Source: DATGKR01 sp035294565 (GTDB lineage Bacteria; Actinomycetota; Acidimicrobiia; Acidimicrobiales; Palsa-688). Taken from it: DNA of 9,862 nucleotides. The position numbers and the translations under genes were made by a program. The stretch covers positions 1-9,862 of the forward strand of contig DATGKR010000059.1 of NCBI GenBank assembly GCA_035294565.1, written 5' to 3'. Numbering within the stretch: position 1 is the stretch's first letter; each line of letters begins with the position of its first letter. Of this stretch, positions 1-6,836 are shown in pieces. The notes beneath the pieces are model-generated. The model did no database searches and was not told the DNA's origin. It worked only from the letters and a program-made list of their open reading frames with translations.

Positions 1-12
1 GGTGCTTGCCTC

Positions 13-18
13 TAGGCT
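13..18 (+). promoter_or_regulatory. Candidate -10 hexamer (TAGGCT) before the adenosyltransferase gene
   Basis: TAGGCT fits the TAnnnT pattern of actinobacterial sigma-70-type -10 elements and ends 10 nt before the ATG at 29. No Shine-Dalgarno sequence lies between it and the ATG, so a leaderless or very short-leader transcript is possible. The -35 region would lie outside the window, so this is a weak call from one hexamer. Confidence 0.25.
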
Positions 19-28
19 CGCCGGCGCT

Positions 29-571
29 ATGAAGATCTACACCCGCACCGGTGACGACGGGACCACCGGGCTGCTCTTCGGCGGTCGGGCGCCCAAGGAC
101 TCGCCGGTGATCGCCGCCAACGGGGCGGTCGACGAGGCGCAGGCCGCCCTCGGCGTGGTGCGCGCCGAGGTGGAGCGCGGCTCGGAGCTCGACGAGATCC
201 TGATCGGCCTCGAGCGGGACCTCTACGTGCTCATGGCCGAGATGGCTACCACCCCGAACAACCGGCCGAAGCTGAAGCCCGGTGCCACCCTGGTCACGGC
301 GGACATGGTGGCGGGGCTCGAGCGGCGGATAGACGACCTGTCCGGGCGGTTCCCTCCGCTGCGGGACTTCGTGGTTCCGGGTCACGACCGGGTGTCCGCC
401 GCTCTAGACGTTGCCCGCACCGCGGCGCGCCGGGCCGAGCGGGCGGCCATAGCCGCAGCGCCGGAAGGCTCGCTCGTCGTGCAGTACCTCAACCGCCTGT
501 CCGACCTGCTTTGGACCATGGCCCGCTGGCAGGAGCAGGGGGAGTCGCTCAGAGCCAGGAGGGCGAGGTGA
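29..571 (+). CDS. pduO: PduO-type cob(I)alamin adenosyltransferase
   Basis: This 180-residue protein should transfer the 5'-deoxyadenosyl group of ATP to cob(I)alamin in the cytoplasm, making adenosylcobalamin for enzymes such as methylmalonyl-CoA mutase. The N-terminus holds the family's ATP-binding segment, YTRTGDDGTTGLL at residues 4-16, which occupies the place of the usual TGD.G.T motif. GAVDEAQAALG follows, where many homologues read G.VDELN..LG. Near the C-terminus come FVVPGHD, the arginine-rich helix ARTAARRAERA and YLNRLSDLLWTMAR, all hallmarks of the PduO/MMAB fold. Length is normal for the family. I chose the ATG at 29 because the conserved MKIYTRTGD begins there; an in-frame GTG at 2 would add nine unconserved residues. 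No Shine-Dalgarno sequence precedes the ATG. The stop overlaps the aminopeptidase start. The family is secure; the physiological cobalamin-dependent partner is not visible here. Confidence 0.93.
   Translation: MKIYTRTGDDGTTGLLFGGRAPKDSPVIAANGAVDEAQAALGVVRAEVERGSELDEILIGLERDLYVLMAEMATTPNNRPKLKPGATLVTADMVAGLERRIDDLSGRFPPLRDFVVPGHDRVSAALDVARTAARRAERAAIAAAPEGSLVVQYLNRLSDLLWTMARWQEQGESLRARRAR
557..562 (+). promoter_or_regulatory. Shine-Dalgarno AGGAGG for the leucyl aminopeptidase
   Basis: A perfect AGGAGG lies 5 nt before the GTG at 568, inside the last codons of the adenosyltransferase gene. It fixes the aminopeptidase start at that GTG, where GTGA joins the start to the upstream stop. An in-frame upstream ATG at 511 would give a long overlap and has no comparable site. 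Confidence 0.75.
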
Positions 572-2094
572 GCGAGGTTGGCGGCGGGCAGATCGTCGCG
601 TCCTTCTCGGCGGGGAGAGACGTCCCCGCCGAAGCCGACGTGCTCGGCGTGCCGGTGTTCGACGACCTCAGCACGCCGCCGGGGGCGGGTGCCGCCGTCG
701 ACCGCCGCTTCCTTGCCCAGCGGCGCTTCGAGGGCAAGCCGGGGCAGGCCCAGGCGCTGCTCGCCGACGACGGGACGACGGTGGTGGCTCTCGGCGTGGG
801 CGCCAGGGGCTCTGCCGGGCGCGACGAACTGAGGAGGGCCGCCGCGGCGCTCGCCCGCAACGCTGGGGCGGCGCGCCACGTGGCGACCACCCTGGTTGCA
901 GCGTCAGGCCAGGCCCACGCGGCGGCGGTGGTCGAGGGGTTCGCCCTCGGCGCCTACCGCTACTGCGGACGTCCGGCCGACCACCCGCCGGTCGAGCAGG
1001 TGACTGTCGTGGGCGCCGTCGACGGCGACGTGCGCCGCGGCCGGGTCGCTGCCGTCGCCACCTGCCGGGCGAGGGACTGGGTGAACCGCCCCGCCCGCGA
1101 CCTGACCCCCAGGCAGCTGTCCCGGCTGGCCGCCGAGGCGGCCGGCGAGGTGGGCGTCGACGTGGACGTGTGGGCGGAGGACCGCATCGGGGAGGAACGG
1201 CTCGGCGGGCTGCTCGGCGTCGCTTCGGGGGCGGCCGAGCCGCCCCGGGTGATCCGCCTCGCCCACCGACCGCCCGGCGCCCCGGCGAGGGTGCACGTTG
1301 TGGGCAAGGGAATCACCTTCGACTCCGGAGGCCTGTCGCTCAAACCCGCCCAGTCGATGATGACGATGAAAGACGACATGGGCGGCGCGGCGGCGGCGAT
1401 CTGCGCCACCCTCGCCGCCGCCGAGCTGGGGGTGCCCGTCGAGGTGGTCTGCTGGGTCGGCGCGACGGAGAACATGCCGAGCGGCACGGCCATCCGTCCC
1501 GGCGACGTGCTCACCGCCCGCAACGGCACGACCATCGAGGTGCTCAACACCGACGCCGAAGGCCGCCTCGTCTTGGCAGACATGTTGTCACTCGCTGTGG
1601 AGGAGCGGCCCGACGCCATCGTCGACGTCGCCACCCTCACCGGCGGGCAGCGGGTCGCCCTCGGGCCGGGCGTCGCCGCGGTCATGGGCACCGACGCCGG
1701 GCTCGTGGCCGCGGTGCGCGCCGCGGGGGAGGCGGCCGGGGAACCGGCGTGGGAGCTCCCCCTCCACGGTCCCTACCGCAAGAAACTGGACTCCGACGTC
1801 GCCGACTTGAAGAACGTGACCGGCGGACCCGCCGCGTCGACGATCATGGCGGGGCTGTTCCTCCGCGAGTTCGCCGGCGACGTGCCCTGGGCGCATCTCG
1901 ACATCGCCGACCCGTCGTGGTCGGACTCCGACGAGGGATGGCTCACCCGGGGGGCCACCGGTTGGGGAGCCCGCACCCTGCTTGAGCTGCTCTGCGCCTG
2001 GCCGGCCGACCGGCGGGGGCGCCGGGCCGCTTCGGGAGGTGCCGAGCCGGGACGGCGCAGGACGGCGCGCCCTGGGCCTAAGAGGCCGGGATGA
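568..2094 (+). CDS. pepA: Leucyl aminopeptidase (peptidase family M17)
   Basis: This 508-residue cytosolic dimetal aminopeptidase should remove N-terminal residues, classically leucine, from peptides. By alignment to E. coli PepA the metal ligands are all present: K247 and D252 in GKGITFDSGG, D270 in KDDMGG, and D329 and E331 in NTDAEGRL, which is the M17 signature. The catalytic K259 and R333 are also conserved. Residues about 1-150 form the poorly conserved N-terminal domain and about 160-475 the catalytic domain, ending at RTLLELL (469-475). A 33-residue Arg/Gly/Pro-rich tail (476-508) follows. It looks atypical for the family, and its end is encoded by the first copy of a tandem duplication. 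The GTG start has AGGAGG 5 nt upstream and overlaps the adenosyltransferase stop as GTGA, so the two are probably cotranscribed and translationally coupled. The family and catalytic competence are well supported; the physiological substrate is unknown. Confidence 0.95.
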   Translation: MSEVGGGQIVASFSAGRDVPAEADVLGVPVFDDLSTPPGAGAAVDRRFLAQRRFEGKPGQAQALLADDGTTVVALGVGARGSAGRDELRRAAAALARNAGAARHVATTLVAASGQAHAAAVVEGFALGAYRYCGRPADHPPVEQVTVVGAVDGDVRRGRVAAVATCRARDWVNRPARDLTPRQLSRLAAEAAGEVGVDVDVWAEDRIGEERLGGLLGVASGAAEPPRVIRLAHRPPGAPARVHVVGKGITFDSGGLSLKPAQSMMTMKDDMGGAAAAICATLAAAELGVPVEVVCWVGATENMPSGTAIRPGDVLTARNGTTIEVLNTDAEGRLVLADMLSLAVEERPDAIVDVATLTGGQRVALGPGVAAVMGTDAGLVAAVRAAGEAAGEPAWELPLHGPYRKKLDSDVADLKNVTGGPAASTIMAGLFLREFAGDVPWAHLDIADPSWSDSDEGWLTRGATGWGARTLLELLCAWPADRRGRRAASGGAEPGRRRTARPGPKRPG

Positions 2095-2140
2095 CCGAGC
2101 CGTGCGGGCGCAGGACGGCGCGCCCTAGGAAGCCGGGCTG
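2041..2140. repeat. Diverged tandem duplication (about 53 and 47 bp) spanning two convergent gene ends
   Basis: Copy 1 (2041-2093) and copy 2 (2094-2140) share an identical 20-base core, at 2054-2073 and 2107-2126, exactly 53 bp apart. The flanks also match: CCGAGCCG on the left, and on the right 2080-2098 against 2127-2145 with three mismatches, after a 6-bp deletion in copy 2. Each core carries the 8-bp palindrome GGCGCGCC (2064-2071 and 2117-2124). The aminopeptidase stop lies at the end of copy 1 and the tldE stop lies in copy 2. This looks like a local slippage duplication that rebuilt the 3' ends of both genes. Confidence 0.8.
2106..2125. terminator. GC-rich hairpin between convergent genes, possible terminator
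   Basis: GGGCGC (2106-2111) pairs with GCGCCC (2120-2125) across an 8-nt loop, in the 30-bp gap between the converging aminopeptidase and tldE genes. A related, weaker 5-bp stem exists in the first repeat copy (2054-2071). There is no T-run on either side, so it is not a canonical intrinsic terminator. U-tract-poor terminators are common in high-GC actinobacteria, but this assignment is inference. Confidence 0.3.
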
Positions 2141-3513
2141 ACCGACGACATGTTGAAGTCGGGCACGCGCAGGGGGGGCATAGCCGCCCGGGTGAAGTAG
2201 TCGGACCATTCCCGGGGAAGGGTGCGCACCGTCTCGCCGACGTGCGACGCGCGCCGCAGCAGGTCGACCGGGCTCTCGTTGAAGCGGAAGTTGTTGACAG
2301 CAGCGGTGACCTCGCCGTGCTCGACTAGGTAAACGCCGTCGCGGGTCAGTCCGGTGAGCAGCAGCGTGCGGGGATCCACCTCGCGGATGTACCACAGGCA
2401 GGTGAGGAGCAGCCCCCGTTCCGTGCCGGCCACCAGGCGCTCCACGTCGCCGGCAGGCTCGGCGGTCTCGAGGAGGAGGTTGTCGACGTAGGGGGTGAAG
2501 GGCAGTCCCGTGAGGCGCGACGTGTGGCGGGTCTGGACGAGCGCGCTGAGCACGCCGGAGGAGATCCAGGCGGTGGGGGCGAGGCGGGCGCCGTTGTCGA
2601 ACACCGAGCGGTCCGTGCCCGACTGGTGGACGGCGAGAAACGGAGAGGCCGACAGCCCGGGGGCGGCCGGGTCGCTGCGCAGGGTGAGGGGCAGGCCGGT
2701 GAGCCGCTCGGAAACCCGGGTACCGCCGCCGGGCCTGCTGAAAACGCTGTGGCCGTCGTGCGCTGCCCGGGCCTCCGCCGCCCAGTAGAGGTCGATCATC
2801 AAGTCGGCGACGGCGCTCGGCGGCAGCACCGTGTCGTAACGCCCGGGGGGAAGCTCCACCGTGCGTGCCGACCAGGCGAGGCGCCTGGCGAGCTCGGTGT
2901 CGACGGCTGGCACGTCCACCTCGTAGAAGTCCGGCGCCGGCAGGCCGACCCAGGCCGAGCGGGAGTGGTCGGGAGACTTGGCGTTCACCTCCACGTAGCC
3001 GGTCGGCTGGTCGTGCCGGCAGCGCAGCCCGGTCGACGAGGCCAGGTAGGTGCTCGCCATCTCGTGGAAGGCGAAGCCGAACAGCACGCGACCCTCCGCC
3101 GATGCCCGCCGGAAGCTCTCGCCGAGCGCCGGGGCGAAAGACGAGAACACGCCGATGGACGTCTCGGCGGGCGGGGAGTCCCAGTCACCCCACGAGGCGC
3201 TGGCGTCGACGAGGGGGGAGGCGTCCTCGGCAGGGGCGGCCGAGCGGGCGGCGGCGTCGGCGGCGGCCACCAGGTCGGCGATGTCGTCGGTGGAGACCCC
3301 CTGGCGGCTGACCACGCCGGCGGCGCCCCCGTCGAAGGAGACGACTGTCACCGTGTTCGACCGGGCGACGCCGTTGGTGGTCAGGGTGTTGTTGGCCCAG
3401 CGCAGGTTCGCCTCCGAGGCGGCCTCGACGATCACCGCGCAGCCTTCCGTGCCCGAGCAGCGCAGGGCCGCCTCGGCGAGATCCTGGGGTCGGGGCCCCG
3501 CGGGGCCGCTCAA
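2125..3513 (-). CDS. tldE: TldE/PmbA-family metalloprotease subunit
   Basis: This 462-residue cytoplasmic protein is the probable partner of TldD. In E. coli, TldD and TldE (PmbA) form a heterodimeric protease that removes the microcin B17 leader and degrades CcdA; TldE lacks the metal site. That fits here: a search of the sequence finds no HExxxH, and the only HE (in FHEMAST) is not followed by a correctly spaced His. Family segments I recognise include LRWANNTLTTNG near residue 40, the central PTGYVEVNAKS, and CLWYIREVDPRTLLLTGLTRDGVYLVEHG. The last is followed by NNFRFNESPVDLL (from residue 407). Length is typical. I chose the TTG at 3513 because it overlaps the tldD stop as TTGA and begins just before the conserved region. 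The open frame continues to 4029, but that part is read out of frame across tldD. The first residues remain uncertain. It is the last gene of the operon, and its stop lies in a tandem repeat. Confidence 0.92.
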   Translation of the reverse strand: MSGPAGPRPQDLAEAALRCSGTEGCAVIVEAASEANLRWANNTLTTNGVARSNTVTVVSFDGGAAGVVSRQGVSTDDIADLVAAADAAARSAAPAEDASPLVDASASWGDWDSPPAETSIGVFSSFAPALGESFRRASAEGRVLFGFAFHEMASTYLASSTGLRCRHDQPTGYVEVNAKSPDHSRSAWVGLPAPDFYEVDVPAVDTELARRLAWSARTVELPPGRYDTVLPPSAVADLMIDLYWAAEARAAHDGHSVFSRPGGGTRVSERLTGLPLTLRSDPAAPGLSASPFLAVHQSGTDRSVFDNGARLAPTAWISSGVLSALVQTRHTSRLTGLPFTPYVDNLLLETAEPAGDVERLVAGTERGLLLTCLWYIREVDPRTLLLTGLTRDGVYLVEHGEVTAAVNNFRFNESPVDLLRRASHVGETVRTLPREWSDYFTRAAMPPLRVPDFNMSSVSPAS

Positions 3514-4985
3514 CGCCCCGCCTCGCGGGACGTGTTGAGGATCCGCACCTGGCGGAACAGCGCAGAGGGGCAGCCGTGGCTGACGGCGGCTACCTGCCCC
3601 GGCTGGCCCTTGCCGCAGTTGAAGGCACCTCCGAGAACGTAGGTCTGCTCGCCGCCGACGGCCTCCATGGAACCCCAGAAGTCGGTGGTGGTCCCCTGGT
3701 AGGCGACGTCTTTCAGCTGGCCGGCGAGCCGGCCGGAGCGGATGCGGTAGAAACGCTGGCCGGTGAACTGGAAGTTGTAGCGCTGCATGTCGATCGACCA
3801 GCTCTTGTCGCCGACGACGTAGATGCCCTCGCCGGCGGCGGCGATCAGGTCCTCGGTCGAAGGGCCGCCCGCCGCCGGGCGCAGGGACACGTTGGCCATC
3901 CGCTGCAACGGCACGTGCAGCGCCGAGTCGGCGAAGGCACACCCGTTGGACCTGGGGAACCCCTGGCGGGCGGCCATCGCCCGGTTGAGCTGGTAGCCGA
4001 CGAGGATGCCGTCGCGCACCAGGTCCCACGACTGGGCCTCGACGCCCTCGTCGTCGAAGCCGACGGTGGCCAGGCCGTGGGGCTCGGTGCGGTCGCCGGT
4101 GACGTGCATGACAGCCGAGCCGTAGCGCAGCTCGCCCAGGCGGTCAAAGGTGGCGAACGACGTGCCTGCGTACGCCGCCTCGTATCCGAGCGCCCTGTCC
4201 AGCTCGGTTGCATGCCCAATCGACTCGTGGATCGTCAACCACAGGTTGGACGGGTCGATCACCACGTCGTAGCTGCCCGGCTCGACCGAGGGGGCGGCCA
4301 TCTTCTCCGCGAGCAGCTCGGGGAGGCGCTCCAGCTCGCCGTCCCAGTCCCATCCCGCTCCTTGGACGTACTCCCACCCCCGCCCCGCCGGCGGGGCGAG
4401 GGTCCGCATCGAGTCGAACTCCCCGGTGTCGGGGTCGACGGCCACGGCCGTCGCGCTCGGGTGTATACGCACGCGCCGCTGGGTGGTCCTCGTCCCGGCG
4501 AGGTCGGCGTAGAACTTGTTCTCCTGCACGGCGAGCAGGGATGCCTCGGCATGCGCCACCCGCCGGTCGGATCCCAGTCGCGCCGTCCAGTCGACCAGCA
4601 GCGCCGCCCTCTCGGCTCCGGGGACCTCGAGCGGGTCGACCTCGTAGTCGCTGGACCAGACCGCCCGGTGGACCGGTTCGGGGGCGAGCTCCACCCGCTC
4701 GGCGTTGAGGGCTGCTGAGACCCGCGACACCTCGACGGCTTCGCGTGCCGCCCTCGCCGCCGCGTCGACGGAGACCTCGGTGGTGGCCGCGAATCCCCAG
4801 GTACCGTCGACGAGGACCCTGACCGAAAGGCCGACGCTGTCACCCTCCCCGGCCCCGAGCAGGACCCCGTCGCGCGCCTCCGCCGACGCGAACCGGGTTC
4901 GCTCGACCCGCAGCTCGGCGTGCCGAGCGCCGCCAGCCGCGCCGAGGGCGGCGTCGGCGAGCAGCTCGTCGTCGGGCTGGATCAT
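3510..4985 (-). CDS. tldD: TldD-family metalloprotease (catalytic subunit)
   Basis: This 491-residue protein is the zinc-bearing subunit expected to pair with TldE in the cytoplasm, where the complex cleaves unfolded peptides threaded into its chamber. The metal motif is intact: H253-E254-S-I-G-H258, followed by ATE. C457, in GGAFNCGKGQPGQ, sits where the E. coli protein supplies a cysteine ligand. The stretches GWEYVQGAGWDWD, RSNGCAFADS, SWSIDMQRYNFQFTGQRFY, TTTDFWGSM and VAAVSHGCPSALF match the actinobacterial TldD type as I know it. The start is the ATG at 4985, which shares its A with the permease stop (TGATG), so translation probably follows by coupling; there is no clear Shine-Dalgarno sequence. 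The open frame extends to 5756, but that part runs out of frame across the permease. The function in this organism is unknown; in other bacteria TldD/E matures ribosomal peptide antibiotics or acts as a general peptidase. Confidence 0.95.
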   Translation of the reverse strand: MIQPDDELLADAALGAAGGARHAELRVERTRFASAEARDGVLLGAGEGDSVGLSVRVLVDGTWGFAATTEVSVDAAARAAREAVEVSRVSAALNAERVELAPEPVHRAVWSSDYEVDPLEVPGAERAALLVDWTARLGSDRRVAHAEASLLAVQENKFYADLAGTRTTQRRVRIHPSATAVAVDPDTGEFDSMRTLAPPAGRGWEYVQGAGWDWDGELERLPELLAEKMAAPSVEPGSYDVVIDPSNLWLTIHESIGHATELDRALGYEAAYAGTSFATFDRLGELRYGSAVMHVTGDRTEPHGLATVGFDDEGVEAQSWDLVRDGILVGYQLNRAMAARQGFPRSNGCAFADSALHVPLQRMANVSLRPAAGGPSTEDLIAAAGEGIYVVGDKSWSIDMQRYNFQFTGQRFYRIRSGRLAGQLKDVAYQGTTTDFWGSMEAVGGEQTYVLGGAFNCGKGQPGQVAAVSHGCPSALFRQVRILNTSREAGR

Positions 4986-5794
4986 CAGGCCCGACGATAC
5001 GCCCTGCTCGCCAACAGCCCGAAAACGACGAATATCCCTGCCAGCCACGCCGCGCTCTGCCAGGCGTGGAGGACCAGCGGCCCCCCGACGGCCAGGGCGC
5101 GCATCTCCTCGATGAAGATGCTGATCGGCTGGTTCTTGGCGAAAGCCTGCAGCCATCCGGGCATGCTGGCGATCGGGACGAACGCCGCGCTGACGAAAGT
5201 GAGCGGGAACATCCAGATGAAACCGAAAGCCTGCACCGACTCCTCGTCCTTCAACGCCAGGCCGATGAAGGCCGACACCGACGCCAGCGCCAGCCCGACG
5301 GCGATCGCCAGGAGGACCATCAGCAGGGCGTTGCCGGCGCCGTTCTCGAACCGGAAACCGACGGCGTAGCCGGTGGCGACGAGGATGCCGATGGTCACCG
5401 AAAGGCGCACCACGTCCGCAGCGAGGCGCCCTACCAGCACCGCAGCGCGGGCCATCGGCATGGACTTGAGCCGGTCGATCGAGCCCTTCTGGAGCTCTCG
5501 GGCCAGGGCGATGGCGGTACCGAAGCTGGTGAAAGCCGCTGTCTGGCCGATCACCCCGGGCAGGAGGTAGTTGACGTAGCCGCCCCGCAGCGTCACGCCG
5601 ATCGCGCCGCCGAAGACGTAGCGGAACAGCAGCATGAACATCATCGGCTGGATGACCGTGAAGACGATGTACGCCGGCGTCCGCCTCCAGAGGATGAGGT
5701 TGCGCCGGGCGATCGTCAGCGAATCCGCCAGACCCCAGCGCAGCCGGGGCGCCCATCCCTCGACGACTGGCGGTTGCAGGGCTGCGACGCTCAA
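4985..5794 (-). CDS. ABC-2 type transporter permease, DrrB-like
   Basis: This 269-residue inner-membrane protein has about six hydrophobic segments by eye (near 42-61, 77-98, 131-147, 156-178, 189-206 and 247-263). That is the usual ABC2_membrane topology. The DrrB-type loop G-S-I-D-R-L-K-S-M-P-M-A-R (104-116) and the later FVPIASMPGWLQAFAKNQPIS (205-225) are family hallmarks; the N-terminal WRRTPAYIVFTVIQPMMFML is also typical. It should dimerise and pair with the upstream ATPase as an exporter. The start is TTG at 5794, overlapping the ATPase stop as TTGA, with a perfect AGGAGG 7 nt upstream. The stop overlaps the tldD ATG. The family exports drugs such as daunorubicin, lipids and other hydrophobic compounds; the substrate here is unknown. 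A peptide processed by TldD/E is a hypothesis from context only. Confidence 0.9.
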   Translation of the reverse strand: MSVAALQPPVVEGWAPRLRWGLADSLTIARRNLILWRRTPAYIVFTVIQPMMFMLLFRYVFGGAIGVTLRGGYVNYLLPGVIGQTAAFTSFGTAIALARELQKGSIDRLKSMPMARAAVLVGRLAADVVRLSVTIGILVATGYAVGFRFENGAGNALLMVLLAIAVGLALASVSAFIGLALKDEESVQAFGFIWMFPLTFVSAAFVPIASMPGWLQAFAKNQPISIFIEEMRALAVGGPLVLHAWQSAAWLAGIFVVFGLLASRAYRRA

Positions 5795-6825
5795 AGGACC
5801 GCCTCCTGAGGCTCCCGTCGGCGCCGGCGGCGCCTCGCCGTCGAGTCGACCTCCTCTCCGCCGGCGGCGTGGCCGGTCAGGGCGAGGAACACGTCGTCGA
5901 GCGACGGCCGGTGGAGGGCGAGCCCCACCGCGGCAACGGCGGCCCGGTCGAGCGCCCTCACGGCCTCCACCAGCGCCTCCGAGCCGCGTCGGCCGACGCC
6001 GACACCGATCCGGCCGGTGGCGTCGTCGACCTGCGGGTCGGCCTCGAAGAGCGACGACAACGCTTCCAGCGCGGCGGCCCTTTGAGACGGGTCGGGCACG
6101 GTCAGCTCGAGCACGTCGCCTCCGACGCGGTCCTTCAGCTCGTCGGAGGTCCCGGACGCGATGACCAGGCCATGGTCGACGACGACGATCTCGTCGGCCA
6201 GCTCATCAGCCTCGTCGAGGTACTGGGTGGTGAGCAGCAGCGTCGTCCCCGCCGCCACCAAAGAGCGGATCACCGACCACATCCCGATCCGGCTGCGGGG
6301 GTCGAGACCGGTGGTGGGCTCGTCGAGGAAGAGCACCGAGGGGTTGGCGACCAGGCTGGCAGCGAGATCCAGCCTGCGTTGCATCCCTCCCGAATAGGTC
6401 CTCGCCGGACGGTCGGCGGCGTCGGCCAGGTCGAACTGCTCGAGCAGTTCGGCCGCCCGCCGGCGGCAGTAGGCGCGGGGCAGGTGGTAGAGGCGACCTA
6501 CCACCTCGAGGTTCTCCCGGCCGGTCAGCTCCTCCATGATCGCCGCCGACTGGCCAGCGAGGCCTATTACCCGGCGTACCCCGGCCGCTTGGCGCACGAC
6601 GTCCAGCCCTTCGATGAGCGCACGTCCCCGGTCGGGGAGGAGCAAGGTGGTGAGGATCCGCACGGCGGTCGTCTTGCCCGCCCCGTTGGGGCCGAGCAGG
6701 CCGAGTACCGTGCCCCGGGGGACGGCGAGATCCACCCCGCGCAGGGCGCGGACCTGCCCGAAGGTCTTCTCGATGCCCTCGGCGAGGACGGCGTTGTCCG
6801 TGGGGCTGCCACGTGAGGGCGGCAC
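5791..6825 (-). CDS. ABC transporter ATP-binding protein, DrrA-type
   Basis: This 344-residue cytoplasmic ATPase should power the adjacent ABC-2 permease. Walker A is GPNGAGKTT (45-53), the Q-loop glutamine is Q92, and the signature is YSGGM (144-148). Walker B is VLFLDEP (164-170) with catalytic E169, and the D-loop is GLDP (173-176). The switch (H-loop) position is Q202 in TTQYLDEADELAD rather than histidine; Gln there is usual in DrrA-like proteins. The C-terminal extension contains RPSLDDVFLALTG, the conserved end region of the DrrA family, followed by an Arg-rich tail. The GTG start at 6825 has AAGGTG (6836-6831) 5 nt upstream, partly inside the stop of the preceding gene. That gene ends only 9 bp away, so cotranscription is likely. 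The TGA overlaps the permease TTG. The exported substrate cannot be inferred from the ATPase. Confidence 0.93.
   Translation of the reverse strand: MPPSRGSPTDNAVLAEGIEKTFGQVRALRGVDLAVPRGTVLGLLGPNGAGKTTAVRILTTLLLPDRGRALIEGLDVVRQAAGVRRVIGLAGQSAAIMEELTGRENLEVVGRLYHLPRAYCRRRAAELLEQFDLADAADRPARTYSGGMQRRLDLAASLVANPSVLFLDEPTTGLDPRSRIGMWSVIRSLVAAGTTLLLTTQYLDEADELADEIVVVDHGLVIASGTSDELKDRVGGDVLELTVPDPSQRAAALEALSSLFEADPQVDDATGRIGVGVGRRGSEALVEAVRALDRAAVAAVGLALHRPSLDDVFLALTGHAAGGEEVDSTARRRRRRREPQEAVL
5802..5807 (-). promoter_or_regulatory. Shine-Dalgarno AGGAGG for the permease, supporting a TTG start
   Basis: On the minus strand AGGAGG lies 7 nt before TTG at 5794, within the final codons of the ATPase gene. 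It decides in favour of the rare TTG start, which overlaps the ATPase stop as TTGA, over any internal start. Confidence 0.7.
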
Positions 6826-6830
6826 CGCGG

Positions 6831-6836
6831 CACCTT
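6831..6836 (-). promoter_or_regulatory. Partial Shine-Dalgarno (AAGGTG) for the ABC ATPase
   Basis: AAGGTG on the minus strand overlaps the TAA of the upstream hydrolase gene and stands 5 nt before the GTG at 6825. It is a partial match to AAGGAGGTG. It supports that GTG over a second GTG at 6833, which opens a different, non-conserved frame. Confidence 0.45.

Noticed and set aside
1..28. Cobalamin riboswitch ahead of the adenosyltransferase
   Set aside because: Only 28 bases precede the ATG, with no B12-box-like sequence; anything further upstream is outside the window.
2524..3642. Long plus-strand frame opposite tldE/tldD
   Set aside because: Its low-complexity Gly/Arg/Val composition and lack of any recognisable motif fit an antisense shadow in GC-rich DNA; the opposite strand has clear homology.
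2125..4029. A 634-codon minus-strand frame suggesting a long N-terminal extension of TldE
   Set aside because: The extra N-terminal part is Arg/Pro-rich and read out of frame over tldD. TldE homology begins near 3513, where TTGA joins the two genes.
3510..5756. A 748-codon minus-strand frame suggesting a transporter-TldD fusion
   Set aside because: The first part is an out-of-frame reading of the permease. TldD homology starts at the ATG at 4985, beside the permease stop.
5791..6825. Broken ATPase because of Gln instead of the H-loop His
   Set aside because: Q202 in TTQYLDEAD is usual in DrrA-like ATPases, and all other nucleotide-binding motifs are intact.
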